64,000 nucleotides of DNA from Pogostemon cablin (GCA_023678885.1 CM042983.1:22612279-22676278), one strand, 5' to 3'; counted from the first letter of the stretch, positions 44,182-57,369 are shown. Numbers and translations are program-made. Notes: generated by a model not told the origin, from the letters alone.

Positions 44182-47100
44182 ATGGAGGGTGGAAATTTGA
44201 GCTTTACTGCAGAAGATTTATCAACGCTCGGCGGCATAGCCACCGTTTCGCTGCTCCACTCCTTCATTCCAACTCACTGGCTGCCCTTCTCCATTGTGGG
44301 CCGGGCTCAGAAATGGACTCTGTCTCGTACACTTCTTGTTAGTAAGTGATTGATATCTGTATTCTTCGATTTTGTTATTGGGATGGGAAAAGGGGGGGTT
44401 CTGGGGTTTGATTATTTTACGAGATCTGGCTTGCATTGGTTTGTTTTGGAAAGAAAACTGAAATTAGAAGTGAGTTCATCTTGTTGTAGTGCAGGGTAGA
44501 TTATTATGATTTATATTTCTGCTCAATTTGGATATAGGGGTAGAACTGCATGAGAAAATATGTGATAATTAGATTTTCTGATTGCTTTGTTTAATTTATA
44601 ATTTCACCTTATGTTGCTGTACTTACTTTGGATGATGAAATTGGAGTAAGATTAAAGTGTCTAAAGAATGCGCATGAATCTTTGAGGAGGGCGGTTAGTC
44701 TGTTTCGTTTTTTGTAGTTTTATGATGGCAACAGAGGCTTACTGGGTTGGAGAAATATTATATGGCTTAAGAAATGGTGTTAAGTCATATTTGGTGAAGT
44801 GGGAGTAAAATTTTAATGGCTTAAGAAAGGGTATGCAGTGTCCTGGGAGAATCGTGTTGCATTTGGAAAAGAATTACATAGATAGAATTGACCAAGGGTT
44901 TCGGACTTGGTGGAACATACTAGGGAAATTACATTCTCAGTGGAGCTGTGAGAAATACATGCTTCATTGAACTTTTTATTTGACTTTAAATATACATATT
45001 GGATGATTATGGATTATAGGAGAAGTTACACATTAAGTGATATAGATTCAATGCTGCAAGTTATATCCAAATGAAATCTTGTATGGTGAAGCAAGTTAGT
45101 ATCAAGGAAAATTATGTTTATTGATGATAAGTACTTGCATTTATGATAAATGCTTTTGTGATTGTTCTTCCTGACAATAAGCAATGATGAGTACTATTTT
45201 ATCTGAAGCTGTTCTTAGTAACTGATGGTTGGTCTGTGTTATCAAATGGATGGTCAGTTTATCATCTCACGTCTAGTTGCATTAGATTTCTGCTAGAATA
45301 GCATGTTTGTTCCCCTAATATTCTTTTTCATGTAATTAAATGTTTGATCCTTACGAATGAGTGAGCCTCTAAATATATTTATAACAAAGTTATATCAGAA
45401 TGGCTGTATCTTCTATATCCCTTTTTTAAATTCATTTGAACTATTTGCCACAAGATAATAGTTAGATACTAATATAGCATTATTAGCATAATTAAAGGAT
45501 TATCTTTCACTGTGATGGCATTCTTTGAGAAGTGAAATGGCTGCATCTGTAGTATTATAGGAGTTGCCACCTTCCTGTTTACTTGCGTTATTTTCTTGAA
45601 AATGAATACGTTAATGAAACCAGTGTCCAAAGCATTTCTGTGCCTATTGTGGTGATTAATTCTAATTTGATTATGTCCTGCGTGCAGCTGCTTTTGGAGC
45701 AATATTGCATGTCCTGTCCACTTCGCTGCTCGGTATTACAGCAATAACCATAACAAACACAATAGCAGGAGAGGAAACTGTGCACAAACTTGCATCTTTG
45801 TTGCTCATAGTTCTTGGTGGTAGTTATATCATATTGTTTCTTAATGGAAAGGGTGGCCACAGCCATAATCACAACCAACCTATGGAAAAGATGGCAGTTG
45901 CTGGTCTTGTTCTTGTCCCAGCACTGTCTCCTTGTGCAACCACACTTCCAGTTTTTCTTGCAGTTGGAAATTCATCGTCCATGATGGTCCTTGCTATAAT
46001 AGTTCTATTATTCAGGTATTCATATGTTTTACTTTTTTCTGCCAATGCTTTATAGTTACTACCGAAATTTGCATCTTTTCATGATTTACATCTTAGCAAG
46101 TTAACTGCATCTTGAGTTGGTTAAAATGATAGTTATATACTGTATAAACTTGTTTACCTGTGATTATAGTTGTTACCATGAAGATCTACAGGGTATTATT
46201 ATGCTGGCTGTCAACATAATGCAACCCTTCCCAAGTTAAAAACTGGTAACTCTGGGCTTGGGCACTGGGTGCATATGGACAAAAATATCCATTAGCTATG
46301 ATCCAATGTGGAAATTGTTGGCATTTTTAGTTCATGCATACAGTTATCTTGCTGATATTTCTTTTCTGCTATGTAAATCTAGGTTAAATCACCAAATTCT
46401 TCATTATTTTCCTATAGGTGTATTACTATTATTAAGCTTATGATTTTTCCAGTTGGAGAAACCTTGCTATGGTAGATATTATATTGACTTCTTGGCATTT
46501 TTAGCTAAAAAGCAATTATTGGAATGTTTAGAAGAACTATTGAGCTTTGTTATTTAATGAATTCTCTGCCTATTAAAAATATCATTTTAAGATTGAGCTT
46601 GTCTCTTTTGAAACAGGGTTTACGTACACCTTTTTTACTCATGGATTAATAAGACAATTATAACCTTAAATATGCCATGAACCATATGCTAAGATATGTC
46701 TTGAACCACAGTGCAAAAAAGGTCATGAATCAAAATGGGTAAGATATGTCATGATCCACAATGGTAAAATTAGAAGTTTACTCTAATAATTTACATTAAA
46801 CCCTAAAGATAAGCATCAACCCTGGGGTAAAGGCAAAGACTTGTGAGTGACCATCTAACGGAATGACTTCCTTGAGACGAATAAATTGTGTTAACATTTT
46901 AATGAAAGTGATATCCAATCGATGAAAAGTGATATTGGTGCTGTGAACTATTTCATGAACAATTTATAGTATAAATAAGAAGTGATAACATCTCTAATAA
47001 AAAGTGATAACTAACTACGAAAGCGTAAAATAGTCTCATCGTGAGACATCTCACACAAGTGTGCCCCTGGGATAAAATATGCATAATCCACCAAGGGTGT

Positions 47101-47503
47101 GCATACAATATGGGGCAAAGAATACTTTGCCTTTAAGATTTATCTAGGTTGGAATATGAATAATTACATCCAAGTCCTTGTGTGATCATCTATTTCTGTT
47201 TAATGAATAATGCATGCAAATTAAGCTTCGGTAATTTAGACTCCTGCTACTTTCATGATGTCGTTATATAGCTGAATGCAGTATCAACATGTTTTGTTAT
47301 TACATTGCAGCACAATCATGGTAATGACATCGCTGGTGGCACTCTCATTCTATGGTGCTAGTCAGCTCAAGTTCCACTGGGTGGAACGATATGACAAGCT
47401 TCTTGTTGGATCAGTTCTTTGTCTAGTTGGAGTATTGACCCTTGTTTTTCACGATCACGATCATGACGGAGATCATTTGCATAGGAAAATAATCTCCCTA
47501 TAA
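44182..47503 (+). CDS. histidine-rich multi-pass membrane protein (UreH/NicO-like), three exons, intact
   Basis: Exons 44182-44341, 45688-46015 and 47311-47503 join in phase with GT..AG introns (donors A|GTAAGT and TTCAG|GTATTC, acceptors GTGCAG and TTGCAG) to give 226 residues ending at TAA 47501. About six hydrophobic segments (roughly 16-38, 51-77, 86-106, 122-144, 149-178, 190-208). Motif HSFIPTHW at 26-33 in the first segment; loop HSHNHN at 111-116; C-terminal HDHDHDGDHLH at 210-220. The fold style and His clusters resemble nickel/cobalt or UreH/HupE-type transporters and metal-handling membrane proteins; substrate not determinable. The start ATG follows a purine-rich leader and no upstream in-frame ATG is needed. 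Introns of about 1.35 and 1.3 kb; intron 2 holds a dispersed repeat. The only intact gene in the window. Confidence 0.85.
46845..47055 (+). repeat. dispersed repeat copy in intron 2
   Basis: Shares GAACAATTTATAGTATAAAT, AAAAAGTGATAACTAACTAC and GTGAGACATCTCACACAAG with the copies at 42785-43000 and 49660-49830. TSD not resolved; MITE-like. Confidence 0.65.
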
Positions 47504-49650
47504 GGTGTGTCGCATGTTTTTATGTTTTCACATATGGAGAATGCTGAGTGCGGGCGCAAAGTTGTAAAAACCACAAAAGACACTTCTGTTTCATGGTGAA
47601 TTAGTAACTCTGTGATACCCGATTATATCTCGAAAGTTCTTGCTTTCTAGTTGTTTTTCAGCTCACTATGTGGCTTACTTGGTATAACCTAGTATGATGT
47701 ACAGGCTAAACTTGGTTGTGATTGAGCAGGAGAAAATATTATTATGGTTTCATAAATAAATCTGGGAAATATGTTATACTTTTTATTCATGACAAAAACA
47801 TTCATGGAACAATCTCATGAAATAATTTTGTGGGACCTTTTTGGTACAATAGGGTTATCAACTTTATGTGAAAACGTGTCACTGTTCATTGTCTCTTTCC
47901 AGGAGACTATAGCACAAAAAAATGATCTTTTTTTTTCATTTTCTGAAAATCTGGATCTCAAAAAAGGATTTGTTGAAGAAGTTTAAACCAAACTCAGTTT
48001 AAATATTTTACTTAATTTTGTTAGAGCATTTATTGCGTGTAATGGGATGTACGAATAATCTTTTAACCATGGATTACAGGACTTGCTCTAAAAATTAATG
48101 CTATACATTAGTTTAACCTAATTTAGGGTAAAATAGATCCCGAGTTATAAATAAATGTATAGTAATGCATATTGTTGGTAGAAGGTATAACAAGAGGATA
48201 GATGAGCAAACCCTTTTGTTTGATAAGAGAAATGTGTAAATCTATAAATTTGTTAAAAAGGGCCCGGTAGAAGGTATAACAAGAGGATAAATGAGCAAAC
48301 CCTTGTAATACTTTGTTTGGTAAGAGAAATGTGTAAATCTATAAGTTTGTTAAAAAGTGGGCCCGTTGTGAGCAAACCTCAATGTTAAGTACATACGCAT
48401 TCCGCATCCAATGTGGGATGAGACATCTCGTACTTTATTTGAATATTGAAATTTCAATTTTAGCCCCCAAAGAGATCTACATTCACAACGGTTTACATTT
48501 ACAAAAACAAATTTAATACAGTATAAAACTAACACACCAACCAAGAGCAGTGGAGAACACTTAAGAAAAATTTCACTTTTGATTACTGATGTATATTTTC
48601 TGTGATAGATGATCATAAGCAAATAAAAAAAATAAATCTAACAAACAAAATCAATAAATTATCAATAAATGAATGATAAAATCTATTTGAAGAATTATTG
48701 ATTTAAATTTAAAATAAGATTATCATCACCCTTTGTCAAGTGTCAACAAACGAATTGATGCAAGAAATTTTAATTATTAATACTAGCTAGTTATTGATAA
48801 AAAAAAAAAACTAGCTTGTTAGGTTATCTTAATATATCTAATTGTAAAGTATTTTCCTAATATAAATTTCTTAAAAACATATGTGGTATTTTCTCTTCTT
48901 GATAAACTTTAAAACATAGGTGTTGGCATATTATTGGTTGAATTTAATTCAATATCATTAAATACTTTAAAATATTAATTAAGGTATGTATAAAAATATT
49001 TTTTATTTGATCTTAATTTTAAAGTGTTTTAAGTTAATTTTTAATTATTTGTTTGTAAAGATAACATCTATAATTAAATTTTTATTTAAAAAATATGAAT
49101 AATGAACAAATAATTTTTGAAAATTTAATTGATTGAATAATTAATGAATAATTAAATATCTAATTAGTATTAATTTTATTCCACCAAATTTATGAAATCA
49201 TTTCTAACTAAAACAAAAATTATGATTAATTTAAATTGATAAAATATCATGTGCACTCGGATGTACCAATTATTCACCTAAATTTAATTCAAGTACATTT
49301 ATTAATAAATAATAAATATATATTTGTGAATTAAAAATAATAAAATTTGTTATTGAATTTAATTTGATGCAATTTGTCATGAATATGTATAGTAAAAATT
49401 TACGTAGTTTTTATATGCAAAATTAAAGTTGAATATAAAAAGGTGATATATTTATGAGCAAGTTTTATATTAGACCGTCTAACGGTGAAATAATTTCATG
49501 CTTTCTTAATTTACAAACACTTGTGGAAATCGGGTTCACGTCGTAAACCATGTGATTCTACTTTCCAATCTTATATACCCTATATATGTATTGGTATGAT
49601 GTTTAAATTAAAGGGGACTACATGAGGGTTTATGATATAAATCGAATTTA
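47504..49650. other. 3' UTR then AT-rich intergenic
   Basis: The first few hundred bases are the 3' UTR of the membrane-protein gene (AATAAA-like ATAAATAAATC near 47752). A direct duplication lies at 48177-48360. The rest to 49650 is AT-rich with no gene seen. Confidence 0.6.
48177..48360. repeat. ~90 bp direct tandem duplication
   Basis: Units 48177-48262 and 48266-48360: both contain GGTAGAAGGTATAACAAGAG, ATGAGCAAACCCTT, TAAGAGAAATGTGTAAATC and TTTGTTAAAAAG; the second has a short insertion (GTAATAC). Confidence 0.9.
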
Positions 49651-49659
49651 CAAGAGAGT

Positions 49660-49830
49660 ATCTCTTCTTAATTAGTTATCTCTCTCGCTAAAAAATGTTA
49701 TCATTTTCGTTATAAATATTATTACTTTTTCATTTATATTATAAATTGTTTATGAAATAGTATTATCAATTTTCATTATAAAAGTTATCACTTTTTATCC
49801 GTCAAGTCATTACGTGAGACGATCTCACAC
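49660..49830 (-). repeat. dispersed repeat copy, inverted
   Basis: Reverse complement relative of 42785 and 46845: TTATAAATTGTTTATGAAAT, TTATCACTTTTTATCC, GTGAGACGATCTCACAC. Confidence 0.65.
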
Positions 49831-49843
49831 AACTCTCTTCTTT

Positions 49844-49955
<112 letters not shown>

Positions 49956-50887
49956 AGATAAAATTAAATGGCATATTACGAAAAAAATAAAATTGTGAAC
50001 ATAAATTCGAAATTCGTATCTCCGAGTACAAAGAATATCTATTTATTTAAATTAAAAAATTATAAAAAAAATATAGAATTATTTTTTATAAAAAATACAA
50101 TCTATGCATATATAAAAGCAAACCTAAACTTCCACTTTTGTTTTCAATTTTTTTTCAATTTTACACTATTTAGAAATAATTCAATTTTAATCTTGACCGT
50201 CCAATTAATATTTTTAATTTCAATAATAAAATTTAATCTTGACCGTCCAATTAATATTTTTTATTTCAATAATAAAATATAATCTAATTATACTAATATA
50301 AAGGATTTTGTTATTTAAATTTTACTTTTTTATTTAACAATATAAATTTGGTAAATATATGAGATATTTTTGGCATACTTAACTAATTTTTAATCAATAT
50401 ATACTTAATTTAAATTAATATATCAATCAATATTCATATATTATAATTTAATTTATATTCATATATTATAATTTAATTTATTGACCTATGATTTCCTTTG
50501 ATTTCAATCAATCATAAAATTTAATTATACTAACAATGGATTTTTTATTATTTAAATTTTACCTTTTTATTGATTTAATTTAACAATATAAATTTGATTA
50601 ATTTATTTTATCAATATATGTTTAATTTCAATTAATATAGTATCATTTTATTTTTATTAGAATCATCTCTATAAATATTTGCTTTCAATCACGATCGTTT
50701 ACTTATTAAAATCATTATATATATAAATCTTTTCAACCTAATCAAATTCTTACTTTCTCCTTATTTTTTTCTCTCTCTCATGCTTTTTCTTTTTATTCTC
50801 TTTTACAAATTCTACTTTCATATTATTTATAATTAACTCTAATTTGTTTTGTCTTTTATATTTTTTTTTGATCTTATTTGCAGGTTT

Positions 50888-51960
50888 AATCATTCTCCTA
50901 AAGGTATCATTTTAATTTTTTTGTTATCTTATTCTCTTCGATTTTTGTGTTTTCTTTAATAATTCTATAAACCCTATTTTTATAATTTAATTTATTTTAT
51001 CTTCTTTTATACGTACTTTTATTTGATATTATTTTTAGGTTCAATCGTTCTCATATTTGATCTTATTCTTTTTATATTTGTTTTTTCTCTAATACTTCAT
51101 CTTTTTCTTCTCTTTTATACAGATTATACTTTCATATTATTTATAATCTACTTTAATTTGTTTTGTCTTTTATACTTTTATTTGATCTTATACACAACTT
51201 CAATCATTCTCCTAAAGGTATCATTATACTTTTTTAATTTTTTGTTATCTTATTTTTTTACTTCGACTTTTGTATTTTTTCAATAATTCTATAAACCCTA
51301 TTTTCATAATTTAATTTATTTTATCTTCTTTTATACTTTGATATTATTTTTAGGTTCAATCATTCTCATATTTGATCTTATTTGTAGGTCAAATCATTCT
51401 CTTTATGTTTTTTTATTCTAATGCTTCTTCTTTTTCTTCTCTTTTACAGTATCTACATTCATATTATTTATAATCTATTCTAATTTGTTTTGTCTTTTAT
51501 ACTTTTATCTAATCTTATATGCGGGTTCAATCATTCTCCTTAAAGATATCATTATACTTTTTAATTTTTAGTTATCTTATTTTTCCTCTTCGATTTTTAT
51601 TTTTTAATAATTTTATAAACTTTATTTTTATATTTTAATTTATTTTATCTTCTTTTATACTTTTATTGGATATTATTTTTAGGTTCAATCATTCTCATAT
51701 TTGATTTTATTGGTAAGTCCAATCAGGTATCATTCTTTGTTTTTTTGTCTATCTTTTTTCTCTTCAATTTTTGTGTTTGCTTTATAATATTTATATGAAC
51801 CATATTTTTATATTTTAATATTCTATCTTTTGTTCTTCTTATAATCTTCTTTTTGTTTTTTTTCCTCTAATACTTCTTCTTTTTTTCTCTTTTACAGATT
51901 CTACTTTCATATTATTTATAATTTAAGCTCAATCTTTCTCCTTAAATTTAAAGGTTCAAT
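50888..51960. repeat. ~320 bp imperfect tandem repeats
   Basis: Recurring order TCAATCATTCTCCTAAAGG, TTTTTGTTATCTTATT, AATTCTATAAACCCTATTTT, TTTTAGGTTCAATCATTC, CTTTCATATTATTTATAATC with phase points near 50888, 51203 and 51531. Shorter degenerate versions continue to about 53160. Confidence 0.75.
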
Positions 51961-51974
51961 CATCTATCTATCTA

Positions 51975-52219
51975 TCTATACATATATAAAAGTAAACCTA
52001 AACTTCTACTTTTGTTTTTAATTTTTTTTTCAATTTTACTCTATTTAAAAATAATTCAATTTTAATATTGACCGTCAAAATAATGCTTTGATTTCAATCA
52101 TAAAATTTAATTATACTAATAATGAATTTTATTATTTAAATTTTACTATTTTATTTTACAATATAAATTTGTTAAATATGAGATATATTTTTGGCATATT
52201 TGATTAATTTTAAATAAGC

Positions 52220-52255
<36 letters not shown>

Positions 52256-53580
52256 CTTAATTTCTATTTTTATCTTTAATTTTAATCTTGACCGTCTATT
52301 ACTTTTGATCTCAATCATGGATTCTATTTATGCTAATAATAAATTATTTATTTATTTTTTAATCAATAATATAAATTTGATAAATATAAAAAATATTATT
52401 GGCATATATTCTATTAATTGTCAATCAATATACTAATTTTCTTAATATCAAATCTTTCAACGCTATCTTTGGTAATTTTTCACCTTTTTTCCTACATCGT
52501 TGATTACTTTCAATCATGATCGTTTATTCTTTCAAATAATTCTATATAAACCTTTTCATTACCTAATCAAATTCTTACTCTTTTTTTTTTCTTCTTATTT
52601 TTTCTCTATTTCACTTTCATACTATTTTTAATCTACTTTAATTTGATTTATCTTTTATATTTTACTTTGATTTGATCTATTATGCAGATTCAGTCATTTT
52701 AAGGTATCATTCTTCTTTTTTTATTTTTTTGTTATCTTTATTTTATCTTTTAAACTTTTATTTGATTTTATTTTTATGTTCAATCATTCTCATATTTGAT
52801 CTTATGTATATTTTACTTTGATTTGATCTAATGTGCATGTTCAATTATTTTGAGGTATCATTCTTCTTTTTTTTTTTTTGTATCTCTTTTATACTTTTAT
52901 TTGATCTTATTTTTATGTTCAATCATTTTCATATTTGATCTTATGTGCATCTTATGTGCAGGTTCAATCATCTCATTTGAAATATCATTCTTCTTTTTTT
53001 GTTTTTGTTATCTTATTTTCGTTTCTCTACGATTTTTTATTTTCTTTTTAATTCTACAAACCTTATTTATATACTTTAATTTATTTGATCTTTTATACTT
53101 TTATTTGATCTTATTTTCAGGTTCAATCATTCTATTTAAGGTATCATTCTTCTTTTATTATGGGTGTGGGTGGAATGAGGTGGCGGGGGTTTTGGGGGTG
53201 GGTAAGGGTTAAAGCTGAGTGGTAATACTTTTATTATTTAAATATTAAAATCTAAAATTTTATTTTAAAAAAAATTCTTTTGAGTGTGGGGGTGGGTAGG
53301 GGTAGGTTGGGTGGTAGAGTTTCCTCCACGAAAAATTATTTTTAATAAAATTTTAGATTTTAATATTTGATATAATAAAATTTTATTATTTTTATTTATT
53401 ATATATAAAATTCTATTTTAAAAATAATTTTTACTTATGAATTTAAAATCATTTCAAGGAATTTAAAATCCACTCAAATCAATTAGATTTGAAATTACTC
53501 AATTCAAACCCAACTTAAAAGTATATAATTGTAATAAACTTTAATTCTTTCTGTGCAACACACGGATGTGTAATATCTAG
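51975..53580 (+). mobile_element. candidate inner non-autonomous Helitron
   Basis: 5' TCTATACATATATAAAAG (preceded by A) repeats the outer 5' end. The 3' end has hairpin ACACA/TGTGT (loop CGGA), AATAT, CTAG at 53577-53580, then T. About 1.6 kb, no genes. The 5' base is uncertain because of a (TCTA)n run at 51962-51978. Confidence 0.5.
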
Positions 53581-53722
53581 TATTAATTAATTATAAAGTT
53601 TAAAGATGGAATATATGGATGTATTTACCTATTAATATATTAATACTTTTTACATTAAATAAAATATCTCAAATTTAAAATTAAAATTTTGTATTCTGCG
53701 TGTAATGCGGGTATTGTACTAG

Positions 53723-54766
53723 TGTGAGAATAATAACGGAGAATTGAAAGAGTTGAATGTTGATGAAGAAGTAGAGATCAATATTCGATAAGAAAGAGAA
53801 TCGTAATAACTTTGTAAAATGTTTAGTAAAACTAACATTAATATACGACAAGTACAACATTCATAAAATTAATTAATAAAAATAAATTAAGATTTTAATA
53901 AATATATAACATTCAAAAAAGAAGATAGGAAGGATCAAATTTTTTTAATAAATATAATTTAAAAAAAAAAAATTGAGAAAAGCATATAACGGTTAGCTAA
54001 GAAATTGATCACATCACAATATTCAGAATTTAATGAAAATAAAATAATTATAATTTAAGATTTAAGAAACAAAGTAGTATGTCATTACAATGATAATATT
54101 TCGTGGAGATTTTGAGATTTAACAAAAAAAAAAAATTAATTATATATATATATGGCAAAATTTACTGTATCCATAGTTAAGGTCCAACTGGTCAATTTTG
54201 ACTCGAAAATCCAGAGTATAAATACTAAATTTATTTAGACATCTCTGGTTGTTTCTCTCTCCAAACCATCTCTTCTCCCGTCGCAGCTCGTCGTTGATTA
54301 TTTTTTTCCTCTCCACTCCAATGCCGCTACATCGTCACCATTGCTCTGTTTCTCTCTCCAATGTTGCCGTTGCTCTCTTTTCGCTCCTCTCTCTCCACTG
54401 TCGATTTATCTCCGGCGCGATTTATTCTCTATATTTGCTCTCTCCCCATTGTTTTCTCATTTTTCTTTCTCTCTCTCCCACTGTTTTCTCCTGCACTCAT
54501 TCTCTGTGCTATGATTTCACCTCATTTTCGAAGTTCTCCCAATTTTTACGATCTTGTTTTCATTCTTCATTTCCATTTGCAACTCTTTGAATTGTAAATT
54601 TCTTTAATTCTGGATAATTACAACTTTAAATTGAAAAGAAGAAGATTTTATCATTTTGTTTCAAACTTGAGAATTATGGTGAAGAAGAAGTCCTCCATTA
54701 GTGAGGAAAGGGAAATGTTGGAGTTGAAATCTTTTTTTTGTATACTTTTTTAATATAAACTGTATA
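53723..54766. other. intergenic; pyrimidine-rich leader-like stretch
   Basis: 54240-54590 is CT-rich (CTCTCTCC words) with an upstream GAGTATAAATAC at about 54213, like a plant promoter and 5' leader. The long ORF there is low-complexity Ser/Leu/Phe and not credible as a protein. Nothing else seen. Confidence 0.5.
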
Positions 54767-54927
54767 CTCCCTCCGTTCCGGTCAAACAACACCATTTGCT
54801 TTTTGAGATATGTGATGTGTAGTGGTGGGCCATTGGTGGACCCTTTTTACTAAAAGAAAAAAATGGTACAATTTGGATGGGACGCTCAATATAGTAAAAT
54901 GGTGCTATTTGGGTGGGACGGAGGGAG
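54767..54927. mobile_element. Stowaway MITE (copy 2)
   Basis: 161 bp, TA-flanked (54765-54766, 54928-54929), ends CTCCCTCCGTTCC / GGGACGGAGGGAG. Same family as 2494 and 57370, in opposite orientation. Confidence 0.92.
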
Positions 54928-55144
54928 TACATTTTACGTTGGTGGTGTATTGATTTTTGGAGATCGAAGTGGAGTGTTGCTTTTTGAAGATCTGGTTGAG
55001 ATTGAGATGAGAATTATTGATGTGAGCAATGTTGATGTCAATGGCGTTGTTGCTCTATGATTTCTATCGTGAGGATTGGATGATTTTTGTGTTAGTTATA
55101 ATAAATATTTTAATATTCTACTATATAAATTGTAATTTTACAGT

Positions 55145-55838
55145 TAGGGATGGCAGCGGGTAGGGTACCCGCATTTTTTTGGGGTACCCGAACCCGTATC
55201 CGTTAAGAATACCACTACCCGTATCCGTCCCATTACCCGTTTAAAATATTATTGAAATATCCGTATCCGTTTCGAACCCGATTGTTTCTATCCGCGGGTA
55301 CCCGAACCCGTCAAACTTTTTTATAAAACTTAAAATATAAATTTCAAATCTCAAACATTTAAATAAATGTGTCTACAACATTAAACAATAATAATTAAAA
55401 CATGACATAAAATCACCACACACGTTTAAAGATCTTCAATTCAAACTTTAAATAACATACAAATAAAATAAAATGATAGGTTTGATTAATGATTTGTAAA
55501 TTTATTTAAATATTGAAACATATAACAAGATACTTGTGTCTAAACGATGAACGGATATTTTTTTTAATGAGGTTGAGTGTTCGAATCCTCTAAAAAATAC
55601 ATACATACAAGTAAACGGGACGGATATATGCGGGTACCCGCTACCCTTATCCGCTTCTTTATACGGGCTCGGGTAGCGGGTACCCGAGGGGGGTCTACCC
55701 GAACCCTACCCGAACCCTAATGGAAATTTTTATTTTTTCCCAAACCCGTCCCAAACCCGATTATAGGTACCCGAACCCGTCCCATTAGGTTTTGGTCGGG
55801 TCGGGTACCCGGGAAAACCCGCGAAACTGCCATCCCTA
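55145..55838. mobile_element. hAT-type MITE with GGTACCCG repeats and perfect 8 bp TSD
   Basis: 694 bp. Inverted ends TAGGGATGGCAG / CTGCCATCCCTA, flanked by identical tttacagt (55137-55144 and 55839-55846), the hAT target length. Subterminal regions are packed with CGGGTACC and GGTACCCG (about 55155-55320 and 55620-55815) around an AT-rich core. No transposase. Confidence 0.9.
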
Positions 55839-56061
55839 TTTACAGTGTACACAATTTTTTTTAATAAATGTATTTTGTTTTGTGTTAGATGTAATATAAA
55901 TAATTTAATAATTAACTGCAATAGTTGTAATTTTATATTGTATACATTTTTATTAATAAATGTATTACATTTTAATATTTATAACTTTATCCATATTAAA
56001 ATTTAGTATCAATATTTTAATATTTAATAAGAAACTATATGAATCGTAATTTTATAATATA

Positions 56062-56315
56062 CTCCCTCCGTCCCACAACAGATTGCATCCCTCTTCCGAT
56101 ACGGAGATTAAGAAAAAGTAATAACTTTTAGGGGTATTATCGTATTTTGGTAATAAATAAATGATAAAATAAGTGTTTTAGGTAAAGGTGGAATTTTTTT
56201 TTGTAAATATAGTGTGGGGAAGGGTGATTGTGTTTGACTTTTTGCATTTTTAGGAATGTGCAAATTTTTGTGGGACAACCCAAAATTGAAAGTATGACAT
56301 ATGGTACGGAGGGAG
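56062..56315. mobile_element. Stowaway-like MITE (copy 3)
   Basis: 254 bp, TA-flanked, ends CTCCCTCCGTCCCAC / GGTACGGAGGGAG; interior unlike copies 1, 2 and 5. Confidence 0.85.
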
Positions 56316-56333
56316 TATATCTTTTCCTCAATA

Positions 56334-56620
56334 CTCCCTCCATCCCCCAAAGTATTTCACACTTTTCTTTTTCATTCGTCCCTCAAAGTATTTCACACTT
56401 CACTTTTACTAAAAATGATAATAAATACACTATAATAATACCTACTTTTTACATATATCCCAACAAAATACTCACTTTTTCACACATTTCAATAACTTTA
56501 CACACCTTTTTCATTAAATTAACTAAAATATTTTTTCTCTTTCTTACTTTATACTTAAAAAAAAAAATTCTTAAACTCCGCGCACACAAATACGTGATAT
56601 ACATCGGGGGACGGAGGGAG
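56334..56620. mobile_element. Stowaway-like MITE (copy 4)
   Basis: 287 bp, TA-flanked, ends CTCCCTCCATCCCCC / GGGGGACGGAGGGAG; contains a tandem AAAGTATTTCACACTT. Begins 18 bp after copy 3. Confidence 0.87.
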
Positions 56621-57369
56621 TATATGTAATGTTTTTAAATAATTTCAAATTTTATATAATTATTTAAGAAGTAAGTTTTACTTCTAAATGAACTTTACAG
56701 GGTGATTTCATGATTTTTAATTAAATTTGACTCATGACTTTGAGCTAAAATTTCAAGCACCAGAAATTTAATTTATCAATTTGGAGTACGGCCGACTGAT
56801 GGAAATGGACTGACTACCGGAGATATTCGTGTTACTTCGTCTGCACTGGTTGACTGGTGCGCAACACACAATTCTATAGTTGTGAAAGGGGAATAGGTAT
56901 ATCTCAACCAGAGCACAGAGATCTGTGAGATGTCGATAATCCAGATCTGAAGCAACCAAAACGATTAAGGGAGATCTGAATAAGACTAACATCGATTCAA
57001 CATAGGCAGCGGAGATGGACAGTCGAGTGGCGAAAGATGGAGGCAGCGGCTGCAATGAGCAGGGAATGGAGAAGAAATAAGCGACGGAGGTGGAGAGATC
57101 GATTCAGCAGCGGTGGAAGTGGAGAGTGGAACGATGGAAGATGGAGAAGAAAGAGGCAAGAAAGAGACGGTATGAGAGAAATGTGCTTTTAGAAGGAGAG
57201 AAACAATTCCAGAAGAATGAGAGCATATTGTTTTTTTAGAGGAGAGAAGGTAATGAATTGTTAGGGTTAATTTTAACTTATATATCGGATCCATTTTTAA
57301 AATGGGTTCGTACTTGCACCGGTTGTTAACATACATATTAGGTACATTAGATCAACTCTATTTTTATTA
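56621..57369. other. intergenic; purine-rich stretch, possible minus-strand leader
   Basis: 57000-57250 is GA-rich, the complement of a CT-rich leader, with TATA-like TTATATATCGGATCC near 57280 on the minus side. No credible coding region follows. Confidence 0.45.

Larger units (their letters stand above)
50101..53722 (+). mobile_element. candidate outer non-autonomous Helitron
   Basis: The 5' end TCTATGCATATATAAAAG at 50101 is preceded by A. The 3' end TGCGTGTAATGCGGGTATTG..CTAG at 53719-53722 is followed by T, in the style of plant Helitron ends. Interior is AT-rich, pyrimidine-rich tandem repeats without genes. Encloses the inner candidate 51975-53580. The pairing of these ends is inferred from nesting order. 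Confidence 0.4.

Noticed and set aside
54249..54590. 113-codon ORF
   Set aside because: Low-complexity CT-rich leader translating to Ser/Leu/Phe runs, no start context or domain.
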